Assembly: GCA_026391775.1 (NCBI GenBank)
Contig: JAPLDK010000063.1
Location: 1 to 52,119, forward strand
Reading direction: 5' to 3'
From: Bacteroidota bacterium
Lineage (GTDB): Bacteria > Bacteroidota > Bacteroidia > Bacteroidales > FEN-979
DNA: 52,119 nucleotides
The translations under genes were made by a program, and so were the position numbers. Position 1 is the stretch's first letter, and every line of letters starts with the position of its first letter. Positions 26,665-35,579 of the stretch are shown here, piece after piece. Below the pieces are notes generated by a model that saw nothing but the letters and a program-made list of their open reading frames with translations, ran no database searches and was not told where the DNA came from.

Positions 26665-27488
26665 AAATGCGTCCTGGATTTTAAATACAATTCACATTCC
26701 TTAATAAACTTTTCAGCAAGCAGGCCCGACAAAGGATTACTTTTGTCCATACGTTCAGGATGCCATTGCACCCCCATGAGAAAATTCTTTCCTTCGGGAT
26801 TCAGCCACTCTATTCCTTCAATTAATCCATCAGCGGATCTGGCACTTACAGTTAAAAGAGGAGACAGAAAGTCAACTGCCTCATGATGGTTTGTTGTCAC
26901 CGAAGCTGAATCAATTTCGGTAAGCTGGTATAAAGTTGAATTCCTCTGAATATACACTTCATGCTGACAATGGAGATAATCGCGGCACATATGCGTGACG
27001 CTCTGGCCATAGTCGGTAGGGAGGTCAATAATCAACTTGCCTCCAAGGTAAACATTTAGGAGCTGATGGCCCCGGCAAATGCCGAATACAGGCATTCTCA
27101 TCTCCATAGCTTTGTTCACTACCGCCATTTCGAGACTGTCACGCCGTAAGTTCAACCCGGTACATCTGCTTGCCTCAGCTTCCTTGCCGTACCACCCGGG
27201 AAAAACATCTTCTCCTCCGGTCAGTAGTAATCCGTCACAGTTCTCAAGCACTTCAACGGCTACATTTTTATTCAGGGAATAAAGGTTGATTATCTGGATA
27301 TCGGGATTGGCCCTTTTAAGCCATTGAATATAATTAGGTGAAGATTTCGACAATGCGATCCTCGGCTTGCTTTCCTTTGTGCCACAGGAAAGCATAAAAA
27401 GGAATATCAGGCAAACTGAGCAGATAAAGTATATGTGCCAGAATTTCCGGGATCTCATAAAAGGAATTTTGTCAAAAGTATAAAACAT
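26661..27488 (-). CDS. periplasmic class I glutamine amidotransferase-like lipoprotein (peptidase C26)
   Basis: 275 residues from the ATG at 27488, which shares one base with the upstream stop (TGATG). An ATG at 27458 gives a cleaner signal peptide. The lipobox is 'FMLSCGTK'. The enzyme domain has the nucleophile elbow 'FGICRGHQLLN', 'LLLTGGEDVFPGWYG' and 'GVQWHPERM', as in gamma-glutamyl-GABA hydrolases (PuuD) and related C26 enzymes. The lipoprotein signal places it outside the cytoplasm, unlike PuuD, so a role on peptide or gamma-glutamyl substrates in the periplasm is more likely. Confidence 0.88.
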   Translation of the reverse strand: MFYTFDKIPFMRSRKFWHIYFICSVCLIFLFMLSCGTKESKPRIALSKSSPNYIQWLKRANPDIQIINLYSLNKNVAVEVLENCDGLLLTGGEDVFPGWYGKEAEASRCTGLNLRRDSLEMAVVNKAMEMRMPVFGICRGHQLLNVYLGGKLIIDLPTDYGQSVTHMCRDYLHCQHEVYIQRNSTLYQLTEIDSASVTTNHHEAVDFLSPLLTVSARSADGLIEGIEWLNPEGKNFLMGVQWHPERMDKSNPLSGLLAEKFIKECELYLKSRTHL

Positions 27489-28204
27489 CAGGTTCTCTTT
27501 GGATGAAAAAGATGAAAATTTTGAGTCATTGAAAGGTACTTTTCGCTAAAGCCACCGTCAGCGGAATGAATTGTTAGTTCGTCTTCAATAACTTCAGCTG
27601 GTTTCAGAAATCTGAATTCAGTGAGGATACGGTGAGGCAGCCTGGAAGACAGTGGACTGACTGTAAGCCTTTTAAATGGGAATAATCCTTTTCCCTCGGC
27701 CATTGATGTAAACATCTTCCCTTCGGTAGTGGGGAGAATAAGGCAAAGCGAAGATCCCGGGTGCATAAGTTTCAGGGAGCTTGTGAGCAATATCCCGAGA
27801 GTGAGGGTATGCTCATGTTTGGCCAGTAATTTCTTTGAGGAAGAAGGTTTCAACGAATTATTGAAGAAAGGAGGGTTTGATATTATGATGTCATAAGTAA
27901 GGCCACCCAGGAAGGCATGATCTTCAACCGGTTGGAGGAAGACCCGGATTCGCCCGGGCCAGGGGCTTTGGGAAACATTATAAGTTGCTTCATCTACTGA
28001 AGGTCCGTGAATGTCGATTGCGTCAATTTGCGCACCAGATCCCTGGGCCATCATTAATGCCAGTACCCCGCATCCTGTTCCAATATCAAGTATTGATGAG
28101 GCATCCGCCGGTTTTACCCATGAACCAAGCAGCATGGCATCAGTTCCGACTTTCATTGTGGAATGGGAGTCTTCAACCTTGAATTGGCGAAAACGGAAAG
28201 ACAT
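27488..28204 (-). CDS. trmN6: tRNA1(Val) (adenine-N6)-methyltransferase-like protein
   Basis: 238 residues. It is a SAM-dependent methyltransferase with motif I 'ILDIGTGCGVLALM' and the catalytic amino-methylating motif 'ISNPPFF'. The N-terminal 'FRFRQFKVEDSHSTMKVGTDAMLLGSW' is distinctive of the TrmN6/YfiC family that methylates A37 of tRNA-Val. It starts one base after the rimM stop and shares a TGATG with the next gene, so it lies in an rpsP-rimM-trmN6-C26-marC string. Confidence 0.92.
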   Translation of the reverse strand: MSFRFRQFKVEDSHSTMKVGTDAMLLGSWVKPADASSILDIGTGCGVLALMMAQGSGAQIDAIDIHGPSVDEATYNVSQSPWPGRIRVFLQPVEDHAFLGGLTYDIIISNPPFFNNSLKPSSSKKLLAKHEHTLTLGILLTSSLKLMHPGSSLCLILPTTEGKMFTSMAEGKGLFPFKRLTVSPLSSRLPHRILTEFRFLKPAEVIEDELTIHSADGGFSEKYLSMTQNFHLFHPKRT

Positions 28205-28205
28205 A

Positions 28206-28730
28206 TTAAAGGTAAATGTCGATTAAGCCTTCTGGTGCTTCAATGCTTAGGATCTTTTTTCCCCTGTCAATCTCCTTTATTACCTGGTCAGCTACAGGTA
28301 TAAGTATTTCTTTCTCCCCAAACCGTATCTGGAACAAAGCCTGGTGGTTCAGATCGAGGATGGATTCCAGTGTCCCGATCTTGCCATAATGGGTATCTAT
28401 CACTGTAAATCCTTCGACTTCATGAAAATAGAACTGTTTTCCGCTGAGTATTGGCAAATCGGAAAGTGGCAAATACATTTCCCTGCCGGTATAATCTTCT
28501 GCTTCAGCCGGGGAGTGGACGTCAGCGAAAGATACGATTGCCAAATTGCGGCTTTTCAGCTCGATGTTTGTAATAAAAAAAGGAATCCGTTCACCATAAA
28601 CATCAAGATAAACGGATTCCAGTTTCTGATAATTTCCAGGTTCATCCACATCGAGGTGAACCATCAACTGACCTTTATTACCAACTGTTTTAAGAATTTT
28701 TCCCAGGTAATAAAAGTCATCGCGTTGCAT
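28206..28730 (-). CDS. rimM: ribosome maturation factor RimM
   Basis: 174 residues, normal length. The N-terminal RimM domain starts 'YYLGKILKTVGNKGQLMVHL', and the C-terminal PRC-barrel-like domain includes 'EVEGFTVIDTHYGKIGTLESIL' and 'ILIPVADQVIKEID'. It assists 30S head assembly and binds S19. It follows rpsP by 20 bp, the usual bacterial pairing, but trmD and rplS, which commonly follow, are replaced by trmN6. Confidence 0.95.
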   Translation of the reverse strand: MQRDDFYYLGKILKTVGNKGQLMVHLDVDEPGNYQKLESVYLDVYGERIPFFITNIELKSRNLAIVSFADVHSPAEAEDYTGREMYLPLSDLPILSGKQFYFHEVEGFTVIDTHYGKIGTLESILDLNHQALFQIRFGEKEILIPVADQVIKEIDRGKKILSIEAPEGLIDIYL

Positions 28731-28750
28731 GAGACAAGCTCAGATTAGGC

Positions 28751-29383
28751 CTATTCCTGCTTTGGCTCTTTAGCCTGGACAGGCTCGGCAGGAACAGCAG
28801 GTGCTTCTTCAGCAGGTGCAGGATCAGCAATAGCAACAGGAGCAGGTGCAGGTGCAGGATCAGCAATAGCAACAGGAGCTGGAACTGGAGCAGGTGCAGC
28901 AGCAGCCTGCTGGGCAGCTGCAACTTCTGCACGTTTCTTTGCAACAGCCTGAGCCTTCGCTTCATTCAGTTTGATCTCATTTTCGTGAAGCTTTTTCCGT
29001 ACATCCTTTACGCTGAGTTCATATTCTTTCTTTTTGCCGGAAATTTTAGCCTCTTTTTCCTGCAGCCATGCTTGAAATTTAATTTCAGCCTGTTCCTCTG
29101 TCATTGCGCCTTTTTGAACGCCTTTCAGGAGGTGGCTTTTGTAAAGAATGCCCTTGTATGATAAAATAGCCTTTACTGTATCGGTAGGCTCGGCTCCTTT
29201 ATTCAGCCATGTAATGGCTTTATTGAAATCGATATCAATGTCGGCTGGCCTTGCTAACGGGTTGTAGGTGCCAATTTTTTCGATAAACTTTCCATCCCGT
29301 GGTGCACGACCATCCGCAATGACAATGTGGTAGAAAGGCTGGCCTCTCTTACCTCTTCTCTGTAACCTGATTTTGGTTGGCAT
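28751..29383 (-). CDS. rpsP: 30S ribosomal protein S16 with long Ala/Pro-rich tail
   Basis: 210 residues, against about 80-90 in most bacteria. Residues 1-80 are a normal S16 ('MPTKIRLQRRGKRGQPFYHI', 'FIEKIGTYNPLA'). A charged helical extension follows (about 85-150). The last ~60 residues are Ala/Pro-rich with a 12-residue tandem repeat containing 'PVAIADPAPA'. Extensions of this kind are common in Bacteroidota S16, but the repeat is a local feature. A hairpin lies in its leader (29425-29442). Confidence 0.95.
   Translation of the reverse strand: MPTKIRLQRRGKRGQPFYHIVIADGRAPRDGKFIEKIGTYNPLARPADIDIDFNKAITWLNKGAEPTDTVKAILSYKGILYKSHLLKGVQKGAMTEEQAEIKFQAWLQEKEAKISGKKKEYELSVKDVRKKLHENEIKLNEAKAQAVAKKRAEVAAAQQAAAAPAPVPAPVAIADPAPAPAPVAIADPAPAEEAPAVPAEPVQAKEPKQE
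28815..28879. repeat. 36-bp tandem repeat inside rpsP
   Basis: A 29-bp sequence at 28815-28843 recurs without a mismatch at 28851-28879, a period of 36 bp (12 codons). It encodes the repeated Ala/Pro segment of the S16 tail. The in-frame period suggests duplication by slippage or recombination. Confidence 0.85.
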
Positions 29384-29424
29384 ACCTAATTGATTGATTT
29401 AATGAATAATTGATCTTAACATTA

Positions 29425-29442
29425 CCTGTTTAATGAAACAGG
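29425..29442 (-). promoter_or_regulatory. hairpin in the rpsP 5' leader
   Basis: CCTGTTT and AAACAGG flank a four-base loop (perfect 7-bp stem), 42-59 nt before the ATG. A -7-like GACCTTTG lies just upstream on the minus strand, so the hairpin would form at or very near the 5' end of the mRNA. No T-tract follows, so it is not a terminator. It may stabilise the message or regulate the ribosomal operon. Confidence 0.5.
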
Positions 29443-29485
29443 GGTGCAAAGGTCGTAAAATTAAATTAATCTGCCAAAAGCTTAG

Positions 29486-30106
29486 TTAAAATTTATCGAA
29501 CTTGATAAACTTATCTCTGGATGTATAACAGAATGAACATTTATCTTCAGGTTTGGCCTGGTCATATGTATTGCCGCATTTCGGACAAACCCAATATACT
29601 TTAGGCAATGTCTTCAGGTCGTTCTTGTTCAGAGCATTGAGGGCGTTTGTGTATATTAAAGAATGTTTCTTCTCCGTCTCCATAGCCCATCGGAATGACT
29701 TTACAGCATCATTTGCGTTATCATCTTTTGCGGTTTTAATAAATTCGGGGTACATGGTTGTCATTTCGTAATTTTCACCCTTAATGGCATCTTCCAGATT
29801 TTCCCTGGTGGTTTTGACGGTAAACTGAGGTGTAACCGGTTCTACCTTCCCGCCCATTTTTTCTATCACTGCCTTGTGGTTCAATGCATGAACAGCTTCA
29901 GCCTTTGATGTTGCCCCAAACATGATGGCGATAGGGACAAAACCTTCTTTTCTTGCCTGTTCAGCATAAGCACCATATTTTGCAGAGGCAGTGGATTCCC
30001 CCTTGAATGCATCTTTCAGGTTATCTATCGTTTTCCCGTTGCCGGCATATGCCGTGATCCCTATGACACACATGAGGATAAATGAAATAGTACTGAAAGT
30101 TCTCAT
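29486..30106 (-). CDS. exported rubrerythrin-family protein
   Basis: 206 residues from the ATG at 30106; a start at 30136 would put ten residues before the signal peptide. The N-terminus is a signal peptide ('MRTFSTISFILMCVIGITAYA'-like, cleavage near residue 20). The diiron four-helix bundle shows 'AFKGESTASAKYGAYAEQA', 'EAVHALNH' and 'AIKGENYEMTTMYPEF'. A rubredoxin-like C-terminal [Fe(Cys)4] site is formed by 'CPKCGNTY' and 'CSFC'. The family reduces peroxide in anaerobes. Export to the periplasm is unusual, because most rubrerythrins are cytoplasmic. Confidence 0.92.
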   Translation of the reverse strand: MRTFSTISFILMCVIGITAYAGNGKTIDNLKDAFKGESTASAKYGAYAEQARKEGFVPIAIMFGATSKAEAVHALNHKAVIEKMGGKVEPVTPQFTVKTTRENLEDAIKGENYEMTTMYPEFIKTAKDDNANDAVKSFRWAMETEKKHSLIYTNALNALNKNDLKTLPKVYWVCPKCGNTYDQAKPEDKCSFCYTSRDKFIKFDKF

Positions 30107-30153
30107 TTTATTTGATTTTATTATTGGTGGCTGCAAGAAATTGATGGTTAAGA

Positions 30154-30588
30154 TTATATCCCGATCATAAAGTCAATGACAAGTTTTCCTCCAAGGAACC
30201 CTGTGATTATGATAAAGATTACAGATAATACTGATAAACCGAACGGGATATATTTGTAAAAGGTATTCTCCGTTTTCTGATAAACAAGAATAATTCTTGC
30301 GACAGTTGCAACAATAATTGCAACAAATGCGATAGTGGCAAAGAGCTCATGCTGCTCCTTCACCTGCATGGCTTCACCTTCCATCTGTGTTGTGCCTGCT
30401 ATAAAATGCCCGGTTCCCCATGCGGCAATTGCTCCAAGCATACCCAGGATCTGCAGATAATACCCTGCCTTTGATAAACAAGGTTCTTTTTTGTAAATCA
30501 ATGAGACCAGATCGAACAGAAATGCGACTGTTATAAGTGCAATCGGAAAGTGAACCGATAACGGATGAAAATGAGATACAGGTATCAT
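30154..30588 (-). CDS. DUF2231-type membrane protein
   Basis: 144 residues with four predicted membrane helices, starting 'MIPVSHFHPLSVHFPIALI'. The HPxxVHFPIAL motif is the hallmark of DUF2231 proteins, whose function is unknown and which are often near redox genes. A promoter-like TTG (30633-30635)-N20-TATTTTTG (30605-30612) lies upstream on the minus strand. Rubrerythrin follows after 47 bp and may be cotranscribed. Confidence 0.85.
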   Translation of the reverse strand: MIPVSHFHPLSVHFPIALITVAFLFDLVSLIYKKEPCLSKAGYYLQILGMLGAIAAWGTGHFIAGTTQMEGEAMQVKEQHELFATIAFVAIIVATVARIILVYQKTENTFYKYIPFGLSVLSVIFIIITGFLGGKLVIDFMIGI

Positions 30589-30679
30589 GGTACTGAGTTT
30601 AGAGCAAAAATATGAAAAAACAAGGAGGATTTCAAGTCCTGCTCCTGCTGCGAATTTATTTTAAGTTTTCAACAATCAC

Positions 30680-30708
30680 TTTGGGAAATCATTTATCAGG
30701 TATTTTTG
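30680..30708 (+). promoter_or_regulatory. promoter of dnaE
   Basis: TTTG (30680-30683), a 17-bp spacer and TATTTTTG (30701-30708) match the Bacteroidota promoter. The start near 30715 lies downstream of an ATG at 30612, which therefore cannot be the dnaE start, and about 30 nt before the ATG at 30744. Confidence 0.5.
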
Positions 30709-30743
30709 AATTCCGTTACTTCTTCCAGGTTACTTTAGTTAAG

Positions 30744-33700
30744 ATGCTGAACTTTACTCATTTACATGTTCATTCCCAATATTCAATCCTGGATGGTGCC
30801 TGTGACCTGAAAGCTTTGGTAAAGAAAGCATCTTTGCTTGGCATGAAAGGAGTAGCTGTAACCGACCATGGCAACCTGTTTGGCACCAAGGCATTTCTTG
30901 AAGCTGCGGCCGGGATCAGCGACTTCAAGCCTGTAATCGGATGTGAAACATACGTTGCAAGGCGGTCCCGCCTCGATAAAGTTGATCCGGTTGACCGTAA
31001 AGGTGAGCATCTCATTCTCCTTGCCAAAAATCCAATTGGTTATCAGAATCTTGTAAAGTTGATCTCATCTTCCTGGACTGAAGGTTTTTATTATAAACCA
31101 AGGATCGACAAGCAACTCCTTAAAGACCACCACGAAGGGCTGATTGCTTCTTCGGCTTGCCTGGCCGGGGAGATTCCCCGTGCAATACAGGCTGGCAACA
31201 TGAGCAGAGCCGAAGCTGTGTTAGCTGAATACAAGGAGCTTTTCGGGGACGATTTCTACCTGGAGCTGATGAGACATAAAGCCACAGACCCCACGCGGGA
31301 TACAAGTGTTTATGAGAGGCAGGAAGAGGTATGCAAGGCCTTGATTGGACTTTCAAGAAAATTCAAAGTCAGGCTGATTGCCAGCAACGATGTACATTTT
31401 CTGAATGAATCTGATTCCGAAATGCATGACCGTCTACTATGTGTGAATACAGGCAAATTTATGGATGATCCAGACCGCTTAAGATATACGGGGCAGGAAT
31501 GGCTTAAAAGCCAGGAAGAGATGTACAAGCTCTTTTCGGATATCCCCGAAGCCCTGGAAAATACGATGGAGGTCCTTGATAAAATTGAGGTTTACGATCT
31601 GAACAGGGATCCCATCATGCCTGACTTTCCCCTTCCTGAGAATTTCACCGATGCTGATGAATATTTAAGACATCTCACTTACAAGGGTGCTGAAAGGAGA
31701 TACCCGGAAATCACTTCCGAATTAACCGAAAGAATCGATTTTGAGCTTGCTGTAATAAAGAAAATGGGCTATCCCGGGTATTTTCTCATTGTCCAGGACC
31801 TTCTCAACGCCGCCAGGGAAATGGGAGTTGCGGTGGGTCCGGGCAGGGGATCAGCGGCAGGTTCTGTTGTTGCATATGCCACAAGGATAACCGACGTAGA
31901 CCCCTTGAAGTACAATCTTCTGTTCGAAAGATTTCTTAATCCCGACCGCGTGTCTTTACCCGATATCGATATTGATTTTGATGAGGATGGCCGGGACAGG
32001 GTACTAAAATGGGTTGTAAATAAGTATGGGCGTGATAAAGTTGCACAGGTCATCACATTTGGGACTATGGCAGCTAAAGGTGCCATACGGGATGTGGGAC
32101 GGGTTCACCGAATGCCGATTGAGCAGGTGAATGCATTGACCAAACTGATCCCAACCAGGCCGGGAATCACTCTGAGAGCAGCCTTTGAAGAAGTGCCTGA
32201 ACTCAAAGCCGCCAAGCTTTCATCCAATAAACTGGTGGCGGAAACATTGAAATATGCCGAGGAGCTGGAAGGATCTATCCGTCAAACCGGTCTTCATGCC
32301 TGCGGCATTATCATCGGACGGGATGAACTTACCCAGCACATCCCTGTTGCCACCAATAAGGAATCGGATTTGCTTGTGACCCAGTTTGATGGCGATTATA
32401 TTGAAAAGGTGGGTATGCTGAAGATGGATTTCCTTGGCCTTAAAACTCTTGCAATCATCAAGGACGCTGTCATCAATATAAAATTGTCGAAAGGGACAGA
32501 TGTGGATATTGAAACCATTCCCTTTGACGATCCTTTTACTTACGAACTATTCAGCCTTGGAAAAACGACCGGTATTTTCCAGTTTGAGTCGGATGGGATG
32601 AAGAAATACCTCAGGGAGCTGAAACCCAACCAGATTGAGGATCTTATTGCAATGAACGCCCTCTACCGCCCCGGCCCCATGGAATATATCCCGAGGTATA
32701 TCAACCGCAAACACGGCAGGGAAAAGATCGAATACGACATCCCTGCAATGGAAAAATACCTGAAGGAAACTTATGGTATTACTGTCTATCAGGAACAAGT
32801 GATGCTGCTTTCCCAGGAACTCGCAGGTTTCAGCAAGGGCGATGCCGATTCTCTCCGCAAGGCAATGGGCAAAAAGATCGAATCTCTGATGGTCAAGCTC
32901 AAGCCACAGTTCTTTGAAGGCTGCAAGAAAAACGGGATCCACGAGGAAACCGTCACTAAGATATGGAAAGACTGGGAAGCATTTGCCAATTATGCATTTA
33001 ACAAATCCCACTCAACATGTTATGCTTATGTGGCATACAGGCAGGGATATCTTAAAGCTCATTATCCGGCCGAATTCATGGCCGCCATACTCAGCCGGAA
33101 TCTTTCTGACCTGAAGGAAATAACCCTGTTCCTGGATGAGTGCAAGAGAATGGGGATTTTGGTTCTGGGGCCGGATGTCAATGAAAGTGAAAACAAGTTT
33201 ACTGTAAACCGCAAGGGTGAGATCCGGTTCGGTATGGCCGGAATTAAAAATGTTGGTGAAGCTGCAGTCATGTCTATCACCGATGAAAGAAAAAAGAACG
33301 GCCCCTTTACCAGTATTTTTGATTTTACCCGGCGGATATCATCTCACCATATCAACAAACGCTGCATGGAAGCACTTGCAAAATCAGGAGCTTTCGATTG
33401 TTTTGAGGGGATGCACCGGTCCCAGCTTTTCCACAAGGAGAACGGAGAGGAAACTACATTTCTTGAAAGCATAATCAGGCATGCCACGGATTATCATTCC
33501 AGGAAATCCAGCTCGCAGCAATCCCTTTTCGGGGAAGCCGAAGAAGTTGAAATGGTTGATCTTAGACTGCCCGACTCTCCGCCATGGTCCAGGCTGGAAC
33601 AACTCAGATATGAAAAGGAGATTACCGGGTTTTACATGAGTGGACATCCATTGGATGATTACAAGCTTGAGATTGAGCATTTCTGTAATGTTACGACCGA

Positions 33701-34238
33701 ACAGTTGAAAGCCGACCTCCGGCCGTTTAAGGGAAAAGAAGTTTGTTTCGCGGGCACCGTGATCAATGCAAACCATAAGACCGGGAAAAATGGCAAACCC
33801 TTTGGCTCATTTGTGATTGAAGACTACCTGGATTTCATTTCCATTTCTCTGTTTTCTGAGGATTACCTCCGGATGAAGCATTTTATGGAAGAAGGCCAGC
33901 ATGTATTCGTCAAAGTCAGAATAGAGCCCCGGTTTGATAATCCGGATCAGCTGACCCTGAGAGTGCTTCATGTATCCCTATTAGCTGAAGTCTTAGAGAA
34001 AAATGCCAAACTACTAACGCTCACTTTTCCCATAGTTGAACTCAACGAGGCGGTAGTTGATGAGATCAATCAGCTCGTAAAAAAACATAAAGGGAAATGC
34101 CAGTTAAGGATAAGGGTGGTTGATCCCGGCGAATCATTCAGTATAGATCTTCCATCAAAAAAATTCAGGGTCAATGCAAAAGAAGTGGTTCAGGCTGTCA
34201 TGGATTTTCCCGGGATCAGCTTTCATCTTTCTGAATAA
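30744..34238 (+). CDS. dnaE: DNA polymerase III alpha subunit
   Basis: 1164 residues, normal for DnaE. It is the replicative polymerase subunit. The PHP domain starts at once with 'FTHLHVHSQYSILDGA', which fixes the start at 30744; the 44 upstream in-frame residues lack any family resemblance. The catalytic palm holds 'GPGRGSAAGSVVAYA' and 'PDIDIDFDEDGRD'. Beyond it are 'LYRPGPMEYIPRYINRKHG', the helix-hairpin-helix region and a C-terminal OB fold ('VCFAGTVINANHKTGKNGKP'). trxA, the DUF58 gene and valS follow in the same direction. Confidence 0.97.
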   Translation: MLNFTHLHVHSQYSILDGACDLKALVKKASLLGMKGVAVTDHGNLFGTKAFLEAAAGISDFKPVIGCETYVARRSRLDKVDPVDRKGEHLILLAKNPIGYQNLVKLISSSWTEGFYYKPRIDKQLLKDHHEGLIASSACLAGEIPRAIQAGNMSRAEAVLAEYKELFGDDFYLELMRHKATDPTRDTSVYERQEEVCKALIGLSRKFKVRLIASNDVHFLNESDSEMHDRLLCVNTGKFMDDPDRLRYTGQEWLKSQEEMYKLFSDIPEALENTMEVLDKIEVYDLNRDPIMPDFPLPENFTDADEYLRHLTYKGAERRYPEITSELTERIDFELAVIKKMGYPGYFLIVQDLLNAAREMGVAVGPGRGSAAGSVVAYATRITDVDPLKYNLLFERFLNPDRVSLPDIDIDFDEDGRDRVLKWVVNKYGRDKVAQVITFGTMAAKGAIRDVGRVHRMPIEQVNALTKLIPTRPGITLRAAFEEVPELKAAKLSSNKLVAETLKYAEELEGSIRQTGLHACGIIIGRDELTQHIPVATNKESDLLVTQFDGDYIEKVGMLKMDFLGLKTLAIIKDAVINIKLSKGTDVDIETIPFDDPFTYELFSLGKTTGIFQFESDGMKKYLRELKPNQIEDLIAMNALYRPGPMEYIPRYINRKHGREKIEYDIPAMEKYLKETYGITVYQEQVMLLSQELAGFSKGDADSLRKAMGKKIESLMVKLKPQFFEGCKKNGIHEETVTKIWKDWEAFANYAFNKSHSTCYAYVAYRQGYLKAHYPAEFMAAILSRNLSDLKEITLFLDECKRMGILVLGPDVNESENKFTVNRKGEIRFGMAGIKNVGEAAVMSITDERKKNGPFTSIFDFTRRISSHHINKRCMEALAKSGAFDCFEGMHRSQLFHKENGEETTFLESIIRHATDYHSRKSSSQQSLFGEAEEVEMVDLRLPDSPPWSRLEQLRYEKEITGFYMSGHPLDDYKLEIEHFCNVTTEQLKADLRPFKGKEVCFAGTVINANHKTGKNGKPFGSFVIEDYLDFISISLFSEDYLRMKHFMEEGQHVFVKVRIEPRFDNPDQLTLRVLHVSLLAEVLEKNAKLLTLTFPIVELNEAVVDEINQLVKKHKGKCQLRIRVVDPGESFSIDLPSKKFRVNAKEVVQAVMDFPGISFHLSE

Positions 34239-34278
34239 TATGGAAATGATTTATTAATTTTGCTTAAAATTTACATTT

Positions 34279-34596
34279 ATGTTTGAAACTTTCACTGATG
34301 CCAATTTTGCTGAAAAGGTTGAAAAATCAGATAAGCTAGCGGTTGTGGATCTCTCTGCCGAATGGTGCGGCCCCTGCCGTATGGTAAGCCCAATTATTCA
34401 TGAACTTGCAGGCGAATACGAAGGCAGGATTGTCGCAGGTGAACTTAATGTCGATGAGAATCCTGTCACTACTTTAAAATACAAAGTACGCAATATTCCC
34501 ACAGTTCTTTTTATTAAAAAGGGAGAAGTTGTGGATAAACAGGTTGGAGCTGTACCCAAGGCAAATTACAAGAACCTGATAGAGAAACACATTTAG
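34279..34596 (+). CDS. trxA: thioredoxin
   Basis: 105 residues, the standard length. The redox site is 'AEWCGPCRMVSP', and the cis-proline loop is 'VRNIPTVLFIKKGE'. It is a general cytoplasmic disulfide reductant. A TAATTTTG -7-like element at 34255-34262 suggests its own promoter 17 bp before the ATG, giving a very short leader. Confidence 0.96.
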   Translation: MFETFTDANFAEKVEKSDKLAVVDLSAEWCGPCRMVSPIIHELAGEYEGRIVAGELNVDENPVTTLKYKVRNIPTVLFIKKGEVVDKQVGAVPKANYKNLIEKHI

Positions 34597-34636
34597 ATAA
34601 ATAGCGAAGTAGTGAATCGGCTATCCCGCACCTTAT

Positions 34637-35569
34637 ATGCCTGTTTTAGATCAATCCCATTTCGAACAATACTCTTCCCTGGAACTTATTGCCAGGCAGG
34701 TCGTTGAAGGATTTATTACAGGACTTCATAAAAGCCCCTTTCACGGTTTTTCCGTTGAGTTTGCAGAACACAGGCTGTACAATTCCGGGGAGTCGATCAG
34801 GAATATCGACTGGAAACTTTTCGGGCGCAGCGACAGGCTGTATGTCAAACGTTATGAAGAAGAAACAAACCTTCGCTGCCAGGTGTTTATCGATACTTCT
34901 TCTTCGATGTATTACCCGGTCATAAAAAACCCGGATATTCAGACCCCGAATAAAATCACCTTTGCAATTTACCTGACGGCTGCCATGCTTTTTCTTTTAA
35001 GAAAACAGCGTGATGCCTCAGGTTTAAGCTTTTTCTCCGACACTGTTGAACTTCATACACAGTGTAAATCGAGCTCGGTACATTATAAGTATCTGTACCA
35101 GGAGTTGGAAAAGTTACTGCATCCCATCTCTCCCGAAACCAGAAAGAAAACAGGCCTGGCCCGGGTTATCCATGAACTGGCAGAAAGGATTCACAGGCGT
35201 TCGCTGGTATTGATCTTCAGCGATATGTTTGAGAACACAACAGAAACGGAAGAACTTTTTTCAGCTCTGCAACACCTCAAACATAACAAGCATGAAGTGG
35301 TACTGTTCCATGTCGTTGACAAGAAAAAAGAGCTGGATTTCAATTATGAAAACCGTCCCTATAAATTCATTGACATGGAATCCGGACAGGAACTCAAACT
35401 TTTTCCTGAAGAAGTTAGGCAGAAATACCTTTCAAGTATTGAAAAATTCAGGAACGATCTTCTTCTCCGCTGCGGCCAGTATAAGATAGACCTGGTGGAG
35501 GCCGATATAAATGCCTCTTTTCACCATGTACTTATGCCATATTTGGTGAAAAGAAGCAGAATGTATTAA
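34637..35569 (+). CDS. DUF58 protein (vWA-like fold)
   Basis: 310 residues. The DUF58 signature 'FAEHRLYNSGESIRNIDWKLFGRSDRLYVKRYEEE' region is present (about 43-77). A vWA-like domain starts 'QVFIDTSSSMYYP' (DxSxS metal site) and includes 'LVLIFSDMFE'. These proteins usually work with MoxR AAA+ ATPases and BatA-type membrane proteins; a BatA-like gene is 11 kb away at 21672 but no MoxR is in the window. It lies 40 bp after trxA. Confidence 0.92.
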   Translation: MPVLDQSHFEQYSSLELIARQVVEGFITGLHKSPFHGFSVEFAEHRLYNSGESIRNIDWKLFGRSDRLYVKRYEEETNLRCQVFIDTSSSMYYPVIKNPDIQTPNKITFAIYLTAAMLFLLRKQRDASGLSFFSDTVELHTQCKSSSVHYKYLYQELEKLLHPISPETRKKTGLARVIHELAERIHRRSLVLIFSDMFENTTETEELFSALQHLKHNKHEVVLFHVVDKKKELDFNYENRPYKFIDMESGQELKLFPEEVRQKYLSSIEKFRNDLLLRCGQYKIDLVEADINASFHHVLMPYLVKRSRMY

Positions 35570-35579
35570 GAAAGGTTCT

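Noticed and set aside
28717-28965. Leucine-rich frame overlapping rpsP
   Set aside because: It is an out-of-frame reading of the Ala/Pro-rich S16 tail; its low complexity follows from the repeat there.
30612-30743. N-terminal extension of dnaE by 44 residues
   Set aside because: The PHP domain begins right at 30744, the extension has no family resemblance, and the predicted promoter (30680-30708) lies inside it.
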